The notes beneath the pieces are model-generated. The model saw only the letters and a list, made by a program, of their open reading frames with translations, was not told the origin of the DNA and ran no database searches. Positions 15,766 through 23,978 of a stretch of 64,000 nucleotides of DNA are shown here, one piece after another; position 1 is the stretch's first letter, and the number at the start of each line of letters is the position of its first letter. This stretch comes from Streptomyces sp. ITFR-21. GTDB taxonomy: Bacteria > Actinomycetota > Actinomycetes > Streptomycetales > Streptomycetaceae. Position numbers and translations under genes: made by a program. Location: assembly GCF_031844685.1 (NCBI RefSeq), contig NZ_CP134605.1:930001-994000 (forward strand), written 5' to 3'.

Positions 15766-16635
15766 TCAGTCGTCCGCCGGCGCGGCCTCGCCGACGCCGA
15801 GCCGGGCCAGCAGCGCGGTGCGCAGGGCGACGAACTCCGGGGAGCCGATGTCCCGCGGCCGCGGCAGGTCGACCACCGCTTCGTGGTGGATGCCGCCGTC
15901 GCGCATGACCAGCACCCGGTCGGCGAGGAGGACGGCTTCCTCGACGTCGTGGGTGACCAGCAGCACACCGCAGTTGTGCCGGGCCCACAGCTCGCCGACC
16001 AGCCGCTGGGCGTTGACCCTGGTCAGCGCGTCGAGCGCGCCGAACGGCTCGTCAAGCAGCAGCAGGTCGGGCTGCCGGACCAGGGCCCGGGCCAGCGACA
16101 CGCGCTGCGCCTCGCCGCCGGAGAGCGTCTTGGGCCAGACCGAGGCCCGCTGGGACAGGCCCACTTCGGCGAGGTAGCGGTCGGCCAGCGCCCGGTCGGC
16201 GCGGCCCGGCAGGCCGAGCACGACGTTGCGCCAGACCTTCTTCCAGGGCAGCAGCCGGGGCGCCTGGAAGGCCACCGCGCGGCGCCGGGGCACGGTGACG
16301 GTGCCCTCGATGTCGCGGTCGAGTCCGGCCAGGATGCGCAGCAGCGTGCTCTTGCCGCAGCCGCTGTGCCCGAGCAGGGCGACGAACTCGCCGGGCCGGA
16401 TGTCGAGGTCGAGCCCGTCGATCACCCGGTGCCGGCCGAAGGCGCGGACCAGGCCGCGTACGTGGACGGCGGTGTCCGAGGCGTCCGAGGCGCCGGAGGC
16501 ATCGGGGAGGCCGGGGGTGCCGGCCGCGGTGGGGGCGTCGGACGCGGTCGGCGTGCCGGCGGCCTCGGCGGCGCTGCCGCCGGCGGGCCGGCCGGCCCGG
16601 CGGCGCTGCCCGGTCCGCTTGGTGGGAGTGGTCAT
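15766..16635 (-). CDS. ABC transporter ATP-binding protein, SsuB-like
   Basis: 289 residues, ATG at 16635, two bases after the permease stop. An unusual ~50-residue Ala/Thr/Gly/Ser-rich leader precedes the ATPase. Complete motifs: Walker A GHSGCGKST, Q-loop FQAPRLLPW, signature LSGGEAQRVSLARALV, Walker B LLLLDEPFGALD, switch His in LLVTHDVEEA. The RLLPW form of the Q-loop is typical of nitrate/sulfonate/taurine importers. It powers the permease at 16638-17543. Confidence 0.93.
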   Translation of the reverse strand: MTTPTKRTGQRRRAGRPAGGSAAEAAGTPTASDAPTAAGTPGLPDASGASDASDTAVHVRGLVRAFGRHRVIDGLDLDIRPGEFVALLGHSGCGKSTLLRILAGLDRDIEGTVTVPRRRAVAFQAPRLLPWKKVWRNVVLGLPGRADRALADRYLAEVGLSQRASVWPKTLSGGEAQRVSLARALVRQPDLLLLDEPFGALDALTRVNAQRLVGELWARHNCGVLLVTHDVEEAVLLADRVLVMRDGGIHHEAVVDLPRPRDIGSPEFVALRTALLARLGVGEAAPADD

Positions 16636-16637
16636 CG

Positions 16638-17543
16638 TCAGGCTCCGTCGAAGGATGAGCGCCAGGACAGCAGGTACGTGGTCCCGATCCGGACGATCAG
16701 GTCGCTGATCAGACCGAGGACGGCGTAGACGACCAGACAGACCACGATCACGTCGGTCTGGAAGAACTGCTCGGCGTTGTTCATCAGGTAGCCGATGCCG
16801 TTGCTGGCGTTGATCTGCTCGGCGAAGACCAGCGCGAGCCAGGCGCTGCCGAGGGCGTACCGCAGGCCGACCAGCGCGCCGGGGAGGGCGCCGGGGAGCA
16901 CGATGTGCCGGATCTGCCCCCACCGGCTCAGGCCCAGGACGGTGCCGGCCTCGATCAGCTGGGAGTCCACCCCGCGGATGCCGGCGTAGATGTTGAAGTA
17001 GAGCGGGAAGGTCACCGCGATCACCACCAGGGCGATCTTCGGCTTCTCGTCGATGCCGAACCAGACGATGAACAGCGGGATCAGGCCCACCCACGGCAGT
17101 GCGCGGAGCATGCCGACGGTGGCGTCGATGAGGTCCTCACCGAGCCGGAACAGACCGGCCAGCACCGCGAGCGCGGTACCGGCGACCGCGCCGATCACGA
17201 AGCCCTCGACGACGCGCTGGGTGGACGCCCAGATCGCCGAGCCGAGTTCCCCGTCGGCGGTGAGGTCCCAGCCCTTGCGGAACACCGAGACCGGGGAGGC
17301 GAGGGTGTCGGCGGACAGCACGCCGGTCCGGCTCAGCAGCCACCACAGCAGCAGGGCGCCGATCGGGCCGAAGGAGCGGCGCACCGGGCGGGGAACACCG
17401 CGTCTGCTGCGTTCGTGGGCCGGGCGGATCGTCTCGACGCCGCCACGGGTCACGCTCGGCGGCTGCGCCTGGACTTCGGCGGGCGGCTCCTGCGCGGGGG
17501 CGTCCACCACACCGGTCGGCCGGGATGTCTGACTGGTGCTCAT
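16638..17543 (-). CDS. ABC transporter permease, SsuC-like
   Basis: 301 residues. The ATG at 17543 overlaps the stop of the preceding fusion gene (ATGA). After a ~60-residue polar N-terminus come about six membrane segments: FGPIGALLLWWLLSRTGV, VIGAVAGTALAVLAGLF, WVGLIPLFIVWFGI, IALVVIAVTFPLYFNIYAGI, AWLALVFAEQI and VCLVVYAVLGLISDLI. The EAA loop IEAGTVLGLSRWGQIRHIVLPGALPG, which docks on the ATPase, is well conserved. Member of the BPD inner-membrane family for sulfonate/taurine import. Confidence 0.93.
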   Translation of the reverse strand: MSTSQTSRPTGVVDAPAQEPPAEVQAQPPSVTRGGVETIRPAHERSRRGVPRPVRRSFGPIGALLLWWLLSRTGVLSADTLASPVSVFRKGWDLTADGELGSAIWASTQRVVEGFVIGAVAGTALAVLAGLFRLGEDLIDATVGMLRALPWVGLIPLFIVWFGIDEKPKIALVVIAVTFPLYFNIYAGIRGVDSQLIEAGTVLGLSRWGQIRHIVLPGALPGALVGLRYALGSAWLALVFAEQINASNGIGYLMNNAEQFFQTDVIVVCLVVYAVLGLISDLIVRIGTTYLLSWRSSFDGA

Positions 17544-19444
17544 CGTTGTCCCCCAAGGGCTTCGGTGCCGTGGCGCCCGGCCGGGCCGGCGGGCCCGCCC
17601 GGTTCGGGGCCGGTGGCGACCGGGCGCCGCGGATCGGCGGACCAGGCCGACCACGAGCCCGGGTACAGTGCGGCGTCGATGCCCGCGGCGGCCAGCGCGG
17701 CGATCTGGTGGGCCGCGGTCACTCCGGAGCCGCAGTAGACGCCGACCGCCGTGCCGTCGCCGACGCCGAGGTCGGCCAGCCGCTTCCTGGTCTGCTCGCG
17801 GTCGGCGAACCGGCCGTCCGGGCCGAGGTTCTCCGCGGTCGGGGCGCTGACCGCGCCGGGGATGTGGCCGGCCTTCGGGTCGACCGGTTCGGTCTCGCCG
17901 CGGTACCGCTCGCCGGCCCGGGCGTCCAGCAGCACGCCGTACGCGGGCAGCCGGGCGGCCTCGTCGGCGGTCAGCACCGGCAGTCGGCCGGGGGCGAGCA
18001 CGATGTCGCCAGGGGCCGCGGCGGTCTCCTCGCCCTCGGCCGGCGTGCCGCCGGCCGCCCGCCACCCGGCGAACGCGCCGTCGAGCAGCCGGACGTCGGC
18101 GACACCCGCCCAGCGCAGCAGCCACCACGCGCGGGCGGCGGCCGTACCGCCGTTGTCGTCGTACACCACGACCGGCCGGCCGGCGGTGACGCCCCAGCGG
18201 CGGGCGTGCGCCTGGAGCGCGGCGGGGTCGGGCAGCGGGTGCCGGCCGCCCTCGGGGCTCGCGGGCGCGGCGAGTTCGGTGTCGAGGTCGACGTAGACCG
18301 CCGAGGGGATGTGCGCGCGGCGGTAGTGCTCGCGGCCGTGCGGGTCGCCGAGCGCCCAGCGGACGTCGAGCAGTACGGGCGGGCGCCCGCCGGCGGTCTC
18401 GGCGCGCAGTTCCGCGGCCGTGACCAGCACCGGGGGCCGCAGCCCGGGGATCGTGGCGGCGAGGTCGGCGGCGCCGAGGGAGCCGGCCGGGGTGCCCTCG
18501 CGGGCGGCGCGCCGCAGCCGGGCCACGACGGCGGCGTTGGCGGGCGCGGTACGTCCGGCGAGCCGCGCCTGGAGGACCACTTCGCCGTTGAGGTGGTCCA
18601 CTTCCAGCGAGCCCGACCTGGCCAGGCTCTGCCAGGTGGAGTTGCCGCCGCGCGGGTGGCCGGGGACGTCGTGGATGACGAGGCCGGACAGGTCCAGTTC
18701 GTTGCGGGCCTGGTGGTCGGCGATCGGCAGGCCGGCGGCGGCGAGGACCTCGCGGGCCTCGTCGGCGAGGATCCGGGCGGCGGTGTCGCGCAGGTCGCCG
18801 GGCGGGTAGAGGGCCTCCAGCCCGTTGATCGTGTTGGCGATCAGCTTGGTGGCCTTCCAGCCGATGACGTCGGGCACGACCTGCGCCGCGAAGTCGGCCG
18901 CGCGCAGGTCGGCGGCCAGCCGTTCGAGCAGCGGGTGGTCGGTGCCGGACGGGTAGCGGCCGAGCCACAGCGCGGCCGGGGTCGGGGCGGCCGGGGAGAC
19001 CACGACGCCCTCGTCCACGTGCACGGCGGGCACCCACACGACCGCGCCCAGGACGTCGGCGAAGCGGCGCAGCGCGATCCGCTCGCTGTCCAGGCCGTTC
19101 TGCAGCACCACGACGGGCAGCGCGGTGGCGGCGGCGTCCTGGCCGCCGTCGCTCCTGCTGACGGGCTGCCAGGCCCACTCGGCCACGGTCGCCTCGGTGT
19201 CCTGCGTCTTGACGGCGAGGATGAGCGCGTCGTCCTCGGTGAGCGCCACCTCCTGCGGACCGGCGGCGTACGGCAGCCGGACCACCGTGGTGCCGTCCGG
19301 GCGGACCAGCCGCAGCCGGTCCTCGCGCAGCGCGGCGAGCTGCCGGCCGCGGGCGACCAGCAGCACGTCGGCGCCGGCCCGGTGCAGTGCCTCGGCGAAC
19401 GTGACGCCCACCGCGCCGGCGCCGATGACCACGTAGCGTGTCAC
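17540..19444 (-). CDS. Fusion: ketopantoate-reductase-like domain plus two-domain sulfurtransferase
   Basis: 634 residues in one open frame; GTG at 19444 overlaps the stop of the hydrolase gene (GTGA), and its own stop overlaps the permease start. Residues ~1-320 are PanE/ApbA-like: NADP loop VVIGAGAVGVTFAEAL, the conserved Lys/Asn helix WKATKLIANTINGLEAL, and the C-terminal NSTWQSLARSGSLEVDHLNGEV. Residues ~335-610 are a tandem rhodanese of the thiosulfate/3-mercaptopyruvate type: PPVLLDVRWALGDPHG, AHIPSAVYVDLDTELA, YGVLLDARAGERYRGE, AGHIPGAVSAPT and catalytic Cys in VGVYCGSGVTAAH. I know both families as separate proteins. Joining an NADPH-dependent alpha-keto-acid reductase to a persulfide-transferring enzyme inside a sulfonate operon suggests processing of a sulfur-containing keto acid such as mercaptopyruvate or sulfopyruvate (inference). 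Confidence 0.88.
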   Translation of the reverse strand: MTRYVVIGAGAVGVTFAEALHRAGADVLLVARGRQLAALREDRLRLVRPDGTTVVRLPYAAGPQEVALTEDDALILAVKTQDTEATVAEWAWQPVSRSDGGQDAAATALPVVVLQNGLDSERIALRRFADVLGAVVWVPAVHVDEGVVVSPAAPTPAALWLGRYPSGTDHPLLERLAADLRAADFAAQVVPDVIGWKATKLIANTINGLEALYPPGDLRDTAARILADEAREVLAAAGLPIADHQARNELDLSGLVIHDVPGHPRGGNSTWQSLARSGSLEVDHLNGEVVLQARLAGRTAPANAAVVARLRRAAREGTPAGSLGAADLAATIPGLRPPVLVTAAELRAETAGGRPPVLLDVRWALGDPHGREHYRRAHIPSAVYVDLDTELAAPASPEGGRHPLPDPAALQAHARRWGVTAGRPVVVYDDNGGTAAARAWWLLRWAGVADVRLLDGAFAGWRAAGGTPAEGEETAAAPGDIVLAPGRLPVLTADEAARLPAYGVLLDARAGERYRGETEPVDPKAGHIPGAVSAPTAENLGPDGRFADREQTRKRLADLGVGDGTAVGVYCGSGVTAAHQIAALAAAGIDAALYPGSWSAWSADPRRPVATGPEPGGPAGPAGRHGTEALGGQR

Positions 19445-20196
19445 GGGTGCAGCTCCTCTCTGACCGCGATGGCGGGGGCGTCGGCCCCGGCGCGGAGCCG
19501 TTCCAGGAAGAGCAGCACGGTGGCCGCGCTGGTGCGGTGCGAGATGTCGTTGAGGGCGTCGTGCCGGCCGTCGGCCAGGCTGACGAGTTCCGCCGCGGGC
19601 GCGGCGGCGTACACGGGACGGACCCGGTCCAGCGGGCTGATCTCGTCCGCCGCGCCGTGCAGGGCCAGCACCGGCACGGTGACCGCGGCCAGGTCGGCGC
19701 GTTCGAACCAGCGCGGCGGCAGCGGGGTGTAGAGGGCGCCGTGCTCGACCCGGCCGGCGGTCTCCAGCCGGCCGCGGTGGGTCGGGCAGGCCGTCCGCGT
19801 GCCCAGTTCGTCCTCCCAGGGCCGGGCGGCGGCAGCGGCGTCGGCCTCCCGGGTCGGGAGTCCGGCCAGCAGCAGGGCGTCCACCGCGACCTCGCCGGAG
19901 GCGGCCAGCCCGGCGGCGAACAGCGCGCCCGCGTCGGAGCCGGCCAGCACGAACGGCCGCGGCAGTTCCCCGTCCGCGCGCAGCCGCCGGATCAGCCCGG
20001 TGACGTCGTCCTCCCAGCGCGTCGGGTCGGCCACCGCCCGGACCCGGTAGGCGTCGGCGCCGATCCGGGAGCCGAACCGCTCGTACAGCCGGGGGTCCTC
20101 GCCCCGGCCGGGCACGACGACGACGGTGCCGCGCGGCCCGAGATGAGGTGGGTTGTCCCAGGCGATGACGTCGGGAACGGTGCTGACGGAAGTCAT
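19441..20196 (-). CDS. Alpha/beta hydrolase
   Basis: 251 residues, ATG at 20196 with GAGGAC 6 bp upstream. Alpha/beta-hydrolase features: strand and oxyanion region GTVVVVPGRGEDPRLYERFG, nucleophile elbow LAGSDAGALFA (the nucleophile could be Ser in AGSDA or, less likely, Asp in GSDAG), acid loop LHGAADEISPLDRV and catalytic His in LADGRHDALNDISHR. No signal peptide. First structural gene after leader peptide 1, coupled to the fusion gene that follows. It may hydrolyse an ester or thioester intermediate of organosulfur breakdown (inference). Confidence 0.85.
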   Translation of the reverse strand: MTSVSTVPDVIAWDNPPHLGPRGTVVVVPGRGEDPRLYERFGSRIGADAYRVRAVADPTRWEDDVTGLIRRLRADGELPRPFVLAGSDAGALFAAGLAASGEVAVDALLLAGLPTREADAAAAARPWEDELGTRTACPTHRGRLETAGRVEHGALYTPLPPRWFERADLAAVTVPVLALHGAADEISPLDRVRPVYAAAPAAELVSLADGRHDALNDISHRTSAATVLLFLERLRAGADAPAIAVREELHP

Positions 20197-20220
20197 GGGG
20201 ATGTCCTCGCGACAGGAACG

Positions 20221-20239
20221 GCTGCTCGGCGGGAGCAGC
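20221..20239 (-). promoter_or_regulatory. Hairpin between leader peptide 1 and the hydrolase start
   Basis: GCTGCTC/GAGCAGC perfect 7-bp arms around a 5-base loop, 25 bp upstream of the hydrolase start. A second stem (GCGAC/GTCGC) lies about 3 bp further upstream. Position and order (leader ORF, hairpins, gene) fit an attenuator or a ribosome-site-controlling structure. Confidence 0.45.
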
Positions 20240-20363
20240 ACGCGACAGGGGGTCGCGGCCCGCGGATCACGGGCGGCGGGGTGCCGGTCGGGGCAGGGGT
20301 GCGCGGTGCACCCTCAGACCGTGCGGCAAGGGCACGGCGGGGTCTCGCGCGGGGCGGAGAGCG

Positions 20364-20513
20364 TCAGTTGCAGCGACAGCGGGCCGACGTGGCCGTGCCG
20401 AAGTCGATCACCCTGCGCTGGGTCAGCCGGGGCGCCGCCGCGGCGCTGACACGGGTGCGCACGGCTTCGCGGGCCGGACTGTGTCCGGACGTCCTCGCGA
20501 GCACGTGGGTCAT
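20364..20513 (-). CDS. Putative cysteine-responsive leader peptide 1
   Basis: 49 residues starting MTHVLARTSG (adjacent ATGs at 20516 and 20513), ending RRVIDFGTATSARCRCN. The end matches the actinobacterial sulfur-gene leader signature RRxIDxxxxxSAxC, with two Cys codons next to the stop. It lies 167 bp upstream of the hydrolase gene that opens the sulfonate operon, on the same strand. Known members of this class slow ribosomes at Cys codons and so couple downstream expression to cysteine supply. No good ribosome site is visible, so the start is uncertain. Upstream DNA (20520-20600) is AT-rich for this genome, as expected for a promoter. Confidence 0.62.
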   Translation of the reverse strand: MTHVLARTSGHSPAREAVRTRVSAAAAPRLTQRRVIDFGTATSARCRCN

Positions 20514-20564
20514 CATGATGGAGAGCATGCAGGATGCCGGACTCTTTCGTCCAACGCCTATTCC

Positions 20565-20580
20565 TGATCGCGACCGATCA
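20565..20580. promoter_or_regulatory. Inverted repeat TGATCG-N4-CGATCA, candidate operator
   Basis: Perfect 6-bp arms around CGAC, in an AT-rich stretch 52 bp upstream of leader peptide 1 and 81 bp from the stop of the convergently placed monooxygenase region. A regulator of the sulfonate operon could bind here (inference). Confidence 0.4.
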
Positions 20581-20660
20581 CGTTTTCTTATCAGTGCAGC
20601 CGGTGGGTACGGATCCGGCCACCGGTCCACCCCGAGTGGGGACCGGTGGCCGGACGGGGG

Positions 20661-22043
20661 TCAGGACGTCGGCAGCGGCGGCAGGCCCAGGTGCTCGCGC
20701 AGCGTCGTCCCCTCGTACGCGGTCCGGTAGGAGCCGCGTTCCTGCAGCTCCGGCACGACCTTGTCGACGATGTCGGTCAGCGACGACGGCAGCAGGTGCG
20801 GCACGATGTTGAAGCCGTCGGCGGCGCGGGTGCGGACGTACCGCGTCCACTCGTCGGCGATCTGCGAGGGGGTGCCGACGAAGGGCGGGCGGCGGGAGGA
20901 CACCTCCCGTACCAGCTGGACTATGGACAGGTTCCGTTCGGCCGCCAGATCGCGCCACTTCTGGATCTGCGCCAGCTTGCCGGTGCGGTCCTCGATGGCG
21001 ATCGTGCCGCGGGACGGGTCGAGTTCGTCCTGGCTGGGCTCGATGTCGGGCAGCGGCCCCTCGGGGTCGTACCCGGACAGGTCGGTGCCCCAGTACTGTT
21101 CGAGGAAGGCGATCGCCCGCGGCGGTGAGATCTGCTCCTCGATCAGCCAGCGTGCCTTGTCCTCGGCCTCCTTGGCGGTGTCGCCGACCACGACGATGGC
21201 GCCGGGCAGGATGCGGACGGCGTCGGCGGGGCGGCCGTGCCGGGCCAGCCGGGCGCGCAGGTCGGCCGCGTACGCCAGTGCCTTCTCGTAGCCGGTGTTG
21301 GCCGAGAACACCACGTCGGCGTGGGTGGCGGCGAGTTCGCGCCCGCCGGGCGAGTCGCCGGCCTGGAAGAGCACCGGGCGGCCCTGGCGGCTGGCCGGCA
21401 GCGTCGCGGTGGCCCGCAGCCGCACCAGGTCGGTGTCCCGCACCACGGCGGTGATCGACCCGGGCCGGGCCCAACCGCCGCCGCTCGCGGCGGAGTCGGC
21501 GATGGCGCCGGGTGCCCAGGAAGACCACAGCTCCTTGGCCGCCGCGACGAACTCGGTGGCGCGCTCGTAGCGGCGGGCGTGGTCCAGCCAGCCGCCGTGC
21601 CGGAAGTTGGCGCCGGTCCAGGCGTTGTCGGTGGTGACGATGTTCCAGCCGGCCCGGCCCTCCGACAGCAGGTCCAGGCTGGCCAGCCGGCGGGCCAGGT
21701 CGGCGGGAAAGTTGTACGTGGTGTTCTGGGTGGCGACCAGCCCGATGTGCGTGGTGGCCGCGGCGAGGGCGCTCAGCTGGGTGATCGCGTCGGGCCGGCC
21801 GGCGATGTCCAGATCGAAGACCCGGCCCTGGTTCTCCCGCACCCGCAGGCCCTCGCCGAGAAAGAAGGCGTCGAACAGGCCGCGTTCGAGCAGCCGCGCC
21901 ACTTCGACGAAGGTCTCGACGGCGGTGTGCGATGGCGACTCGGGCTGGGTCCAGATGAGTTGGGGGCCGACGCCGGTGAAGAAGACGCCGAGGTGGACCT
22001 GGGCGTTCGGGTCGTACGCGTCGGCGGTGGTCGGTTCGGACAT
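20661..22043 (-). CDS. LLM flavin-dependent monooxygenase, NtaA/SnaA/DszA family
   Basis: 460 residues, ATG at 22043. The NtaA/SnaA/SoxA/DszA subfamily pattern is strong: HLGVFFTGVGPQLIWTQPES, FDAFFLGEGLRVRENQGR, THIGLVATQNTTYNFPADLA, GRAGWNIVTTDNAWTGANF, RPVLFQAGDSPGGRELAATH and FVGTPSQIADEWTRYVRT. Such enzymes use FMNH2 from a partner reductase to oxidise aminopolycarboxylates, sulfones or sulfides. It lies 10 bp downstream of another LLM gene, so the two are cotranscribed. A dibenzothiophene-sulfone-like or dialkylsulfone role is possible but not proven. Confidence 0.9.
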   Translation of the reverse strand: MSEPTTADAYDPNAQVHLGVFFTGVGPQLIWTQPESPSHTAVETFVEVARLLERGLFDAFFLGEGLRVRENQGRVFDLDIAGRPDAITQLSALAAATTHIGLVATQNTTYNFPADLARRLASLDLLSEGRAGWNIVTTDNAWTGANFRHGGWLDHARRYERATEFVAAAKELWSSWAPGAIADSAASGGGWARPGSITAVVRDTDLVRLRATATLPASRQGRPVLFQAGDSPGGRELAATHADVVFSANTGYEKALAYAADLRARLARHGRPADAVRILPGAIVVVGDTAKEAEDKARWLIEEQISPPRAIAFLEQYWGTDLSGYDPEGPLPDIEPSQDELDPSRGTIAIEDRTGKLAQIQKWRDLAAERNLSIVQLVREVSSRRPPFVGTPSQIADEWTRYVRTRAADGFNIVPHLLPSSLTDIVDKVVPELQERGSYRTAYEGTTLREHLGLPPLPTS

Positions 22044-22053
22044 GGCGGTCACC

Positions 22054-23160
22054 TCAGGAGGTCGCGGTCGCCGCGGCGGCGAACCGGTTGGCCGGACGGG
22101 GAAGCCCGAGGGCGGAGCGGAGTGTGTCGCCCGGCCGGGGCGGCCGGTGCAGGCCGGCCTCGGCCAGCGCGGGCAGCACCTGCCCGGCGAGCACCGGCAG
22201 GTCGACGGCGAGGACCGCGGGGTACAGCCGGACCCCGTCGACGGTGCGGGCCAGCTCGGCCAGCAGCTCGGCCAGGTCGGCGGCCGAGCCGACGTGCCGC
22301 AGCCGGTCGCCCGGCGCCCACGCGGTGGCGGCGTCCAGTTCGGCGAGGCGCTCGGCGGCGGGCCGGTCCGCGTCGAGAACCACCTCGACCTCGGCGAACA
22401 CCAGGGGCGCACCGGCCTGCCGGGCCGCCGCCGACCGGAACCCGATGTCGGTGAGGCCGGGCCGCGCGACCAGCACGACGTCCGCCCGGTCGTCGGCGTC
22501 CAGGTGGTCCGGGGCGAGCACGACGACCTGGCCCTGCGGAGGGCGGGGGGTGATCAGCGGCCCCTTGACGGTGAAGGCGGCGCCTTCGAAGTCGATGTGG
22601 TGGACCTTGTGCCAGTCCAGGAAGCGGCCGGTGGCCAGATCCTTGATGACCGCGTCGTCCTCCCAGGAGTCCCACAGCGCGCGGGCCGTGTCGATCACGT
22701 CGGCGACCTCGCGGCGCAGCGCCTCGGCGGTCAGCGGCTCGCGCCCGATGGTGGCGTGGGCGTCCGCGTCGTTGGCGGCGCCGACGATCCAGGCGGCGCG
22801 GCCGTTGCTCGCGTGGTCCAGGCTGGCCAACTGCGTCGCCAGGTGGAACGGTTCGGTGACGGTGGCGTGCAGGGTCGGGGCGAGCCCGATCCGGTCGGTG
22901 AGGACGGACACGTACGCCGCGCGGGTGCCGGCCTCCAGCCGGCCCGCCGTCTCGGGTCCGGGCGGCACGGGCGTGTCGGCGAGGGTGACCAGGGTGAACC
23001 CGGCCTCCTCGGCCGCGGCGACGCGCTCGCGCAGCAGCCGCGGGCCGAACACCTCGGCGGGCGGCCGGCCCGAGTGGCGCCAGGCGGCCGGGTGGGCGCC
23101 GTCTCCGTCCACCTCCACCGCCAGGTGCAGGCGGGGGTCGTCCCTGTGCGGGGCAGTCAT
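22054..23160 (-). CDS. LLM flavin-dependent oxidoreductase (luciferase-like)
   Basis: 368 residues, ATG at 23160. A divergent luciferase-like barrel: RLLRERVAAAEEAGFTLVTL, IGLAPTLHATVTEPFHLATQ, HASNGRAAWIVGAANDADAHA and the insertion VIKDLATGRFLDWHKVHHID with FTVKGPLITPRPPQGQVVVL, which is typical of the NtaA-like group. The C-terminal third is less conserved than in family relatives. It opens a two-gene unit with the downstream monooxygenase and is preceded by leader peptide 2, so it is probably controlled by cysteine supply. Possibly the second oxygenase in a two-step desulfurisation. Confidence 0.85.
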   Translation of the reverse strand: MTAPHRDDPRLHLAVEVDGDGAHPAAWRHSGRPPAEVFGPRLLRERVAAAEEAGFTLVTLADTPVPPGPETAGRLEAGTRAAYVSVLTDRIGLAPTLHATVTEPFHLATQLASLDHASNGRAAWIVGAANDADAHATIGREPLTAEALRREVADVIDTARALWDSWEDDAVIKDLATGRFLDWHKVHHIDFEGAAFTVKGPLITPRPPQGQVVVLAPDHLDADDRADVVLVARPGLTDIGFRSAAARQAGAPLVFAEVEVVLDADRPAAERLAELDAATAWAPGDRLRHVGSAADLAELLAELARTVDGVRLYPAVLAVDLPVLAGQVLPALAEAGLHRPPRPGDTLRSALGLPRPANRFAAAATATS

Positions 23161-23367
23161 GGGATACGTCTCCGATCGGGGTCGTCCACGGCGCCGGGCA
23201 GCGCGGCGCCCTGCCGGATTCCCGGGCGTACGGGACCGGCGCCGCCGACGGCGTGGTGCGGGGGCGCCGTTCCGTGGGCGCCCGCAGCGGGGAAAGGGAG
23301 GGGCGGCCGTGACGGCGGGGCGGGAGCGGGCCGTGGCGCTCGGCGCGCCCCGGCAAACCCCCGTCCG

Positions 23368-23625
23368 TCAGCGGACGGTGGCGGTCCCCGGACACAGCGC
23401 GCTGCTCACCCGTCCCAGATCGACGTGCCGCCGCAGCACCGGGGTCTGGAAGGCCCCGGCGGGCCGGGCGGCGTCGGCACGCCGAAGCGGAGGGGTGGGG
23501 AGGGTCGGCGGCGGGCCGACGGGGCGCGGGGCGGCGCGGCGGGTGCGGGCAGCGGGCGCGCAGGCGCCGGGCGGCCGGAAAACGCCGGTGGAGCGCGCCG
23601 CGGCGCCGGTGTGGCGTACCCGCAT
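23368..23625 (-). CDS. Putative cysteine-responsive leader peptide 2
   Basis: 85 residues if translated from the ATG at 23625, which has GAGGGGGCGGG just upstream; a shorter start is possible. The end, RRHVDLGRVSSALCPG, is a close match to the leader signature RRHIDLxRVxSALC of actinobacterial sulfur operons. It precedes the two LLM genes by about 207 bp on the same strand. A GC-rich inverted repeat (GGGCGCC type) near 23258-23285 could act as the attenuator. Length is greater than usual for this class, so only the last ~25 residues may be the functional part. Confidence 0.62.
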   Translation of the reverse strand: MRVRHTGAAARSTGVFRPPGACAPAARTRRAAPRPVGPPPTLPTPPLRRADAARPAGAFQTPVLRRHVDLGRVSSALCPGTATVR

Positions 23626-23978
23626 GCCCGCCCCCTCGGTCTCGTCGGCCCCTGCGGGCCGCGTGCTCGCGAAACGACGGCCGGCCCGGCCACCGGCCAG
23701 GACAACCGCCCGGACGACGGGAGCGCCTCGACGGCGCCCCGCGTCCTCCGTGTCCACGCTAACCGGCGGCCCGCCCGCCGACAATGGCCGCCGGGATGCG
23801 GCGGTGGCCGGATCGCTGGCCCCGGCTTTCGCGCGGTGTCCGCCGGGCAGAGCGGACAACGCCGACCGGGCGCCGCCGATTCCCGCGCCCCCGGGCGGGG
23901 CGGCCCGGACCCGGCGGCCGGTGCGGCCCGCGGCGGGAAGGCGGCCCGCGGCACAACGGTCCCGGCGGCAGCGCACGG
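23626..23978. other. Non-coding spacer upstream of the LLM unit
   Basis: 353 bp between leader peptide 2 and the stop of the PLD-type gene. The GC is high, frames across it are low-complexity Arg/Pro/Gly, and I see no gene. It should hold the promoter of the leader/LLM unit and the terminator of the PLD pair, but I could not fix either. Confidence 0.4.

Noticed and set aside
16638..19178. Extended permease frame of 846 codons
   Set aside because: Only the last 301 codons show membrane segments; the rest is an off-frame of the fusion gene.
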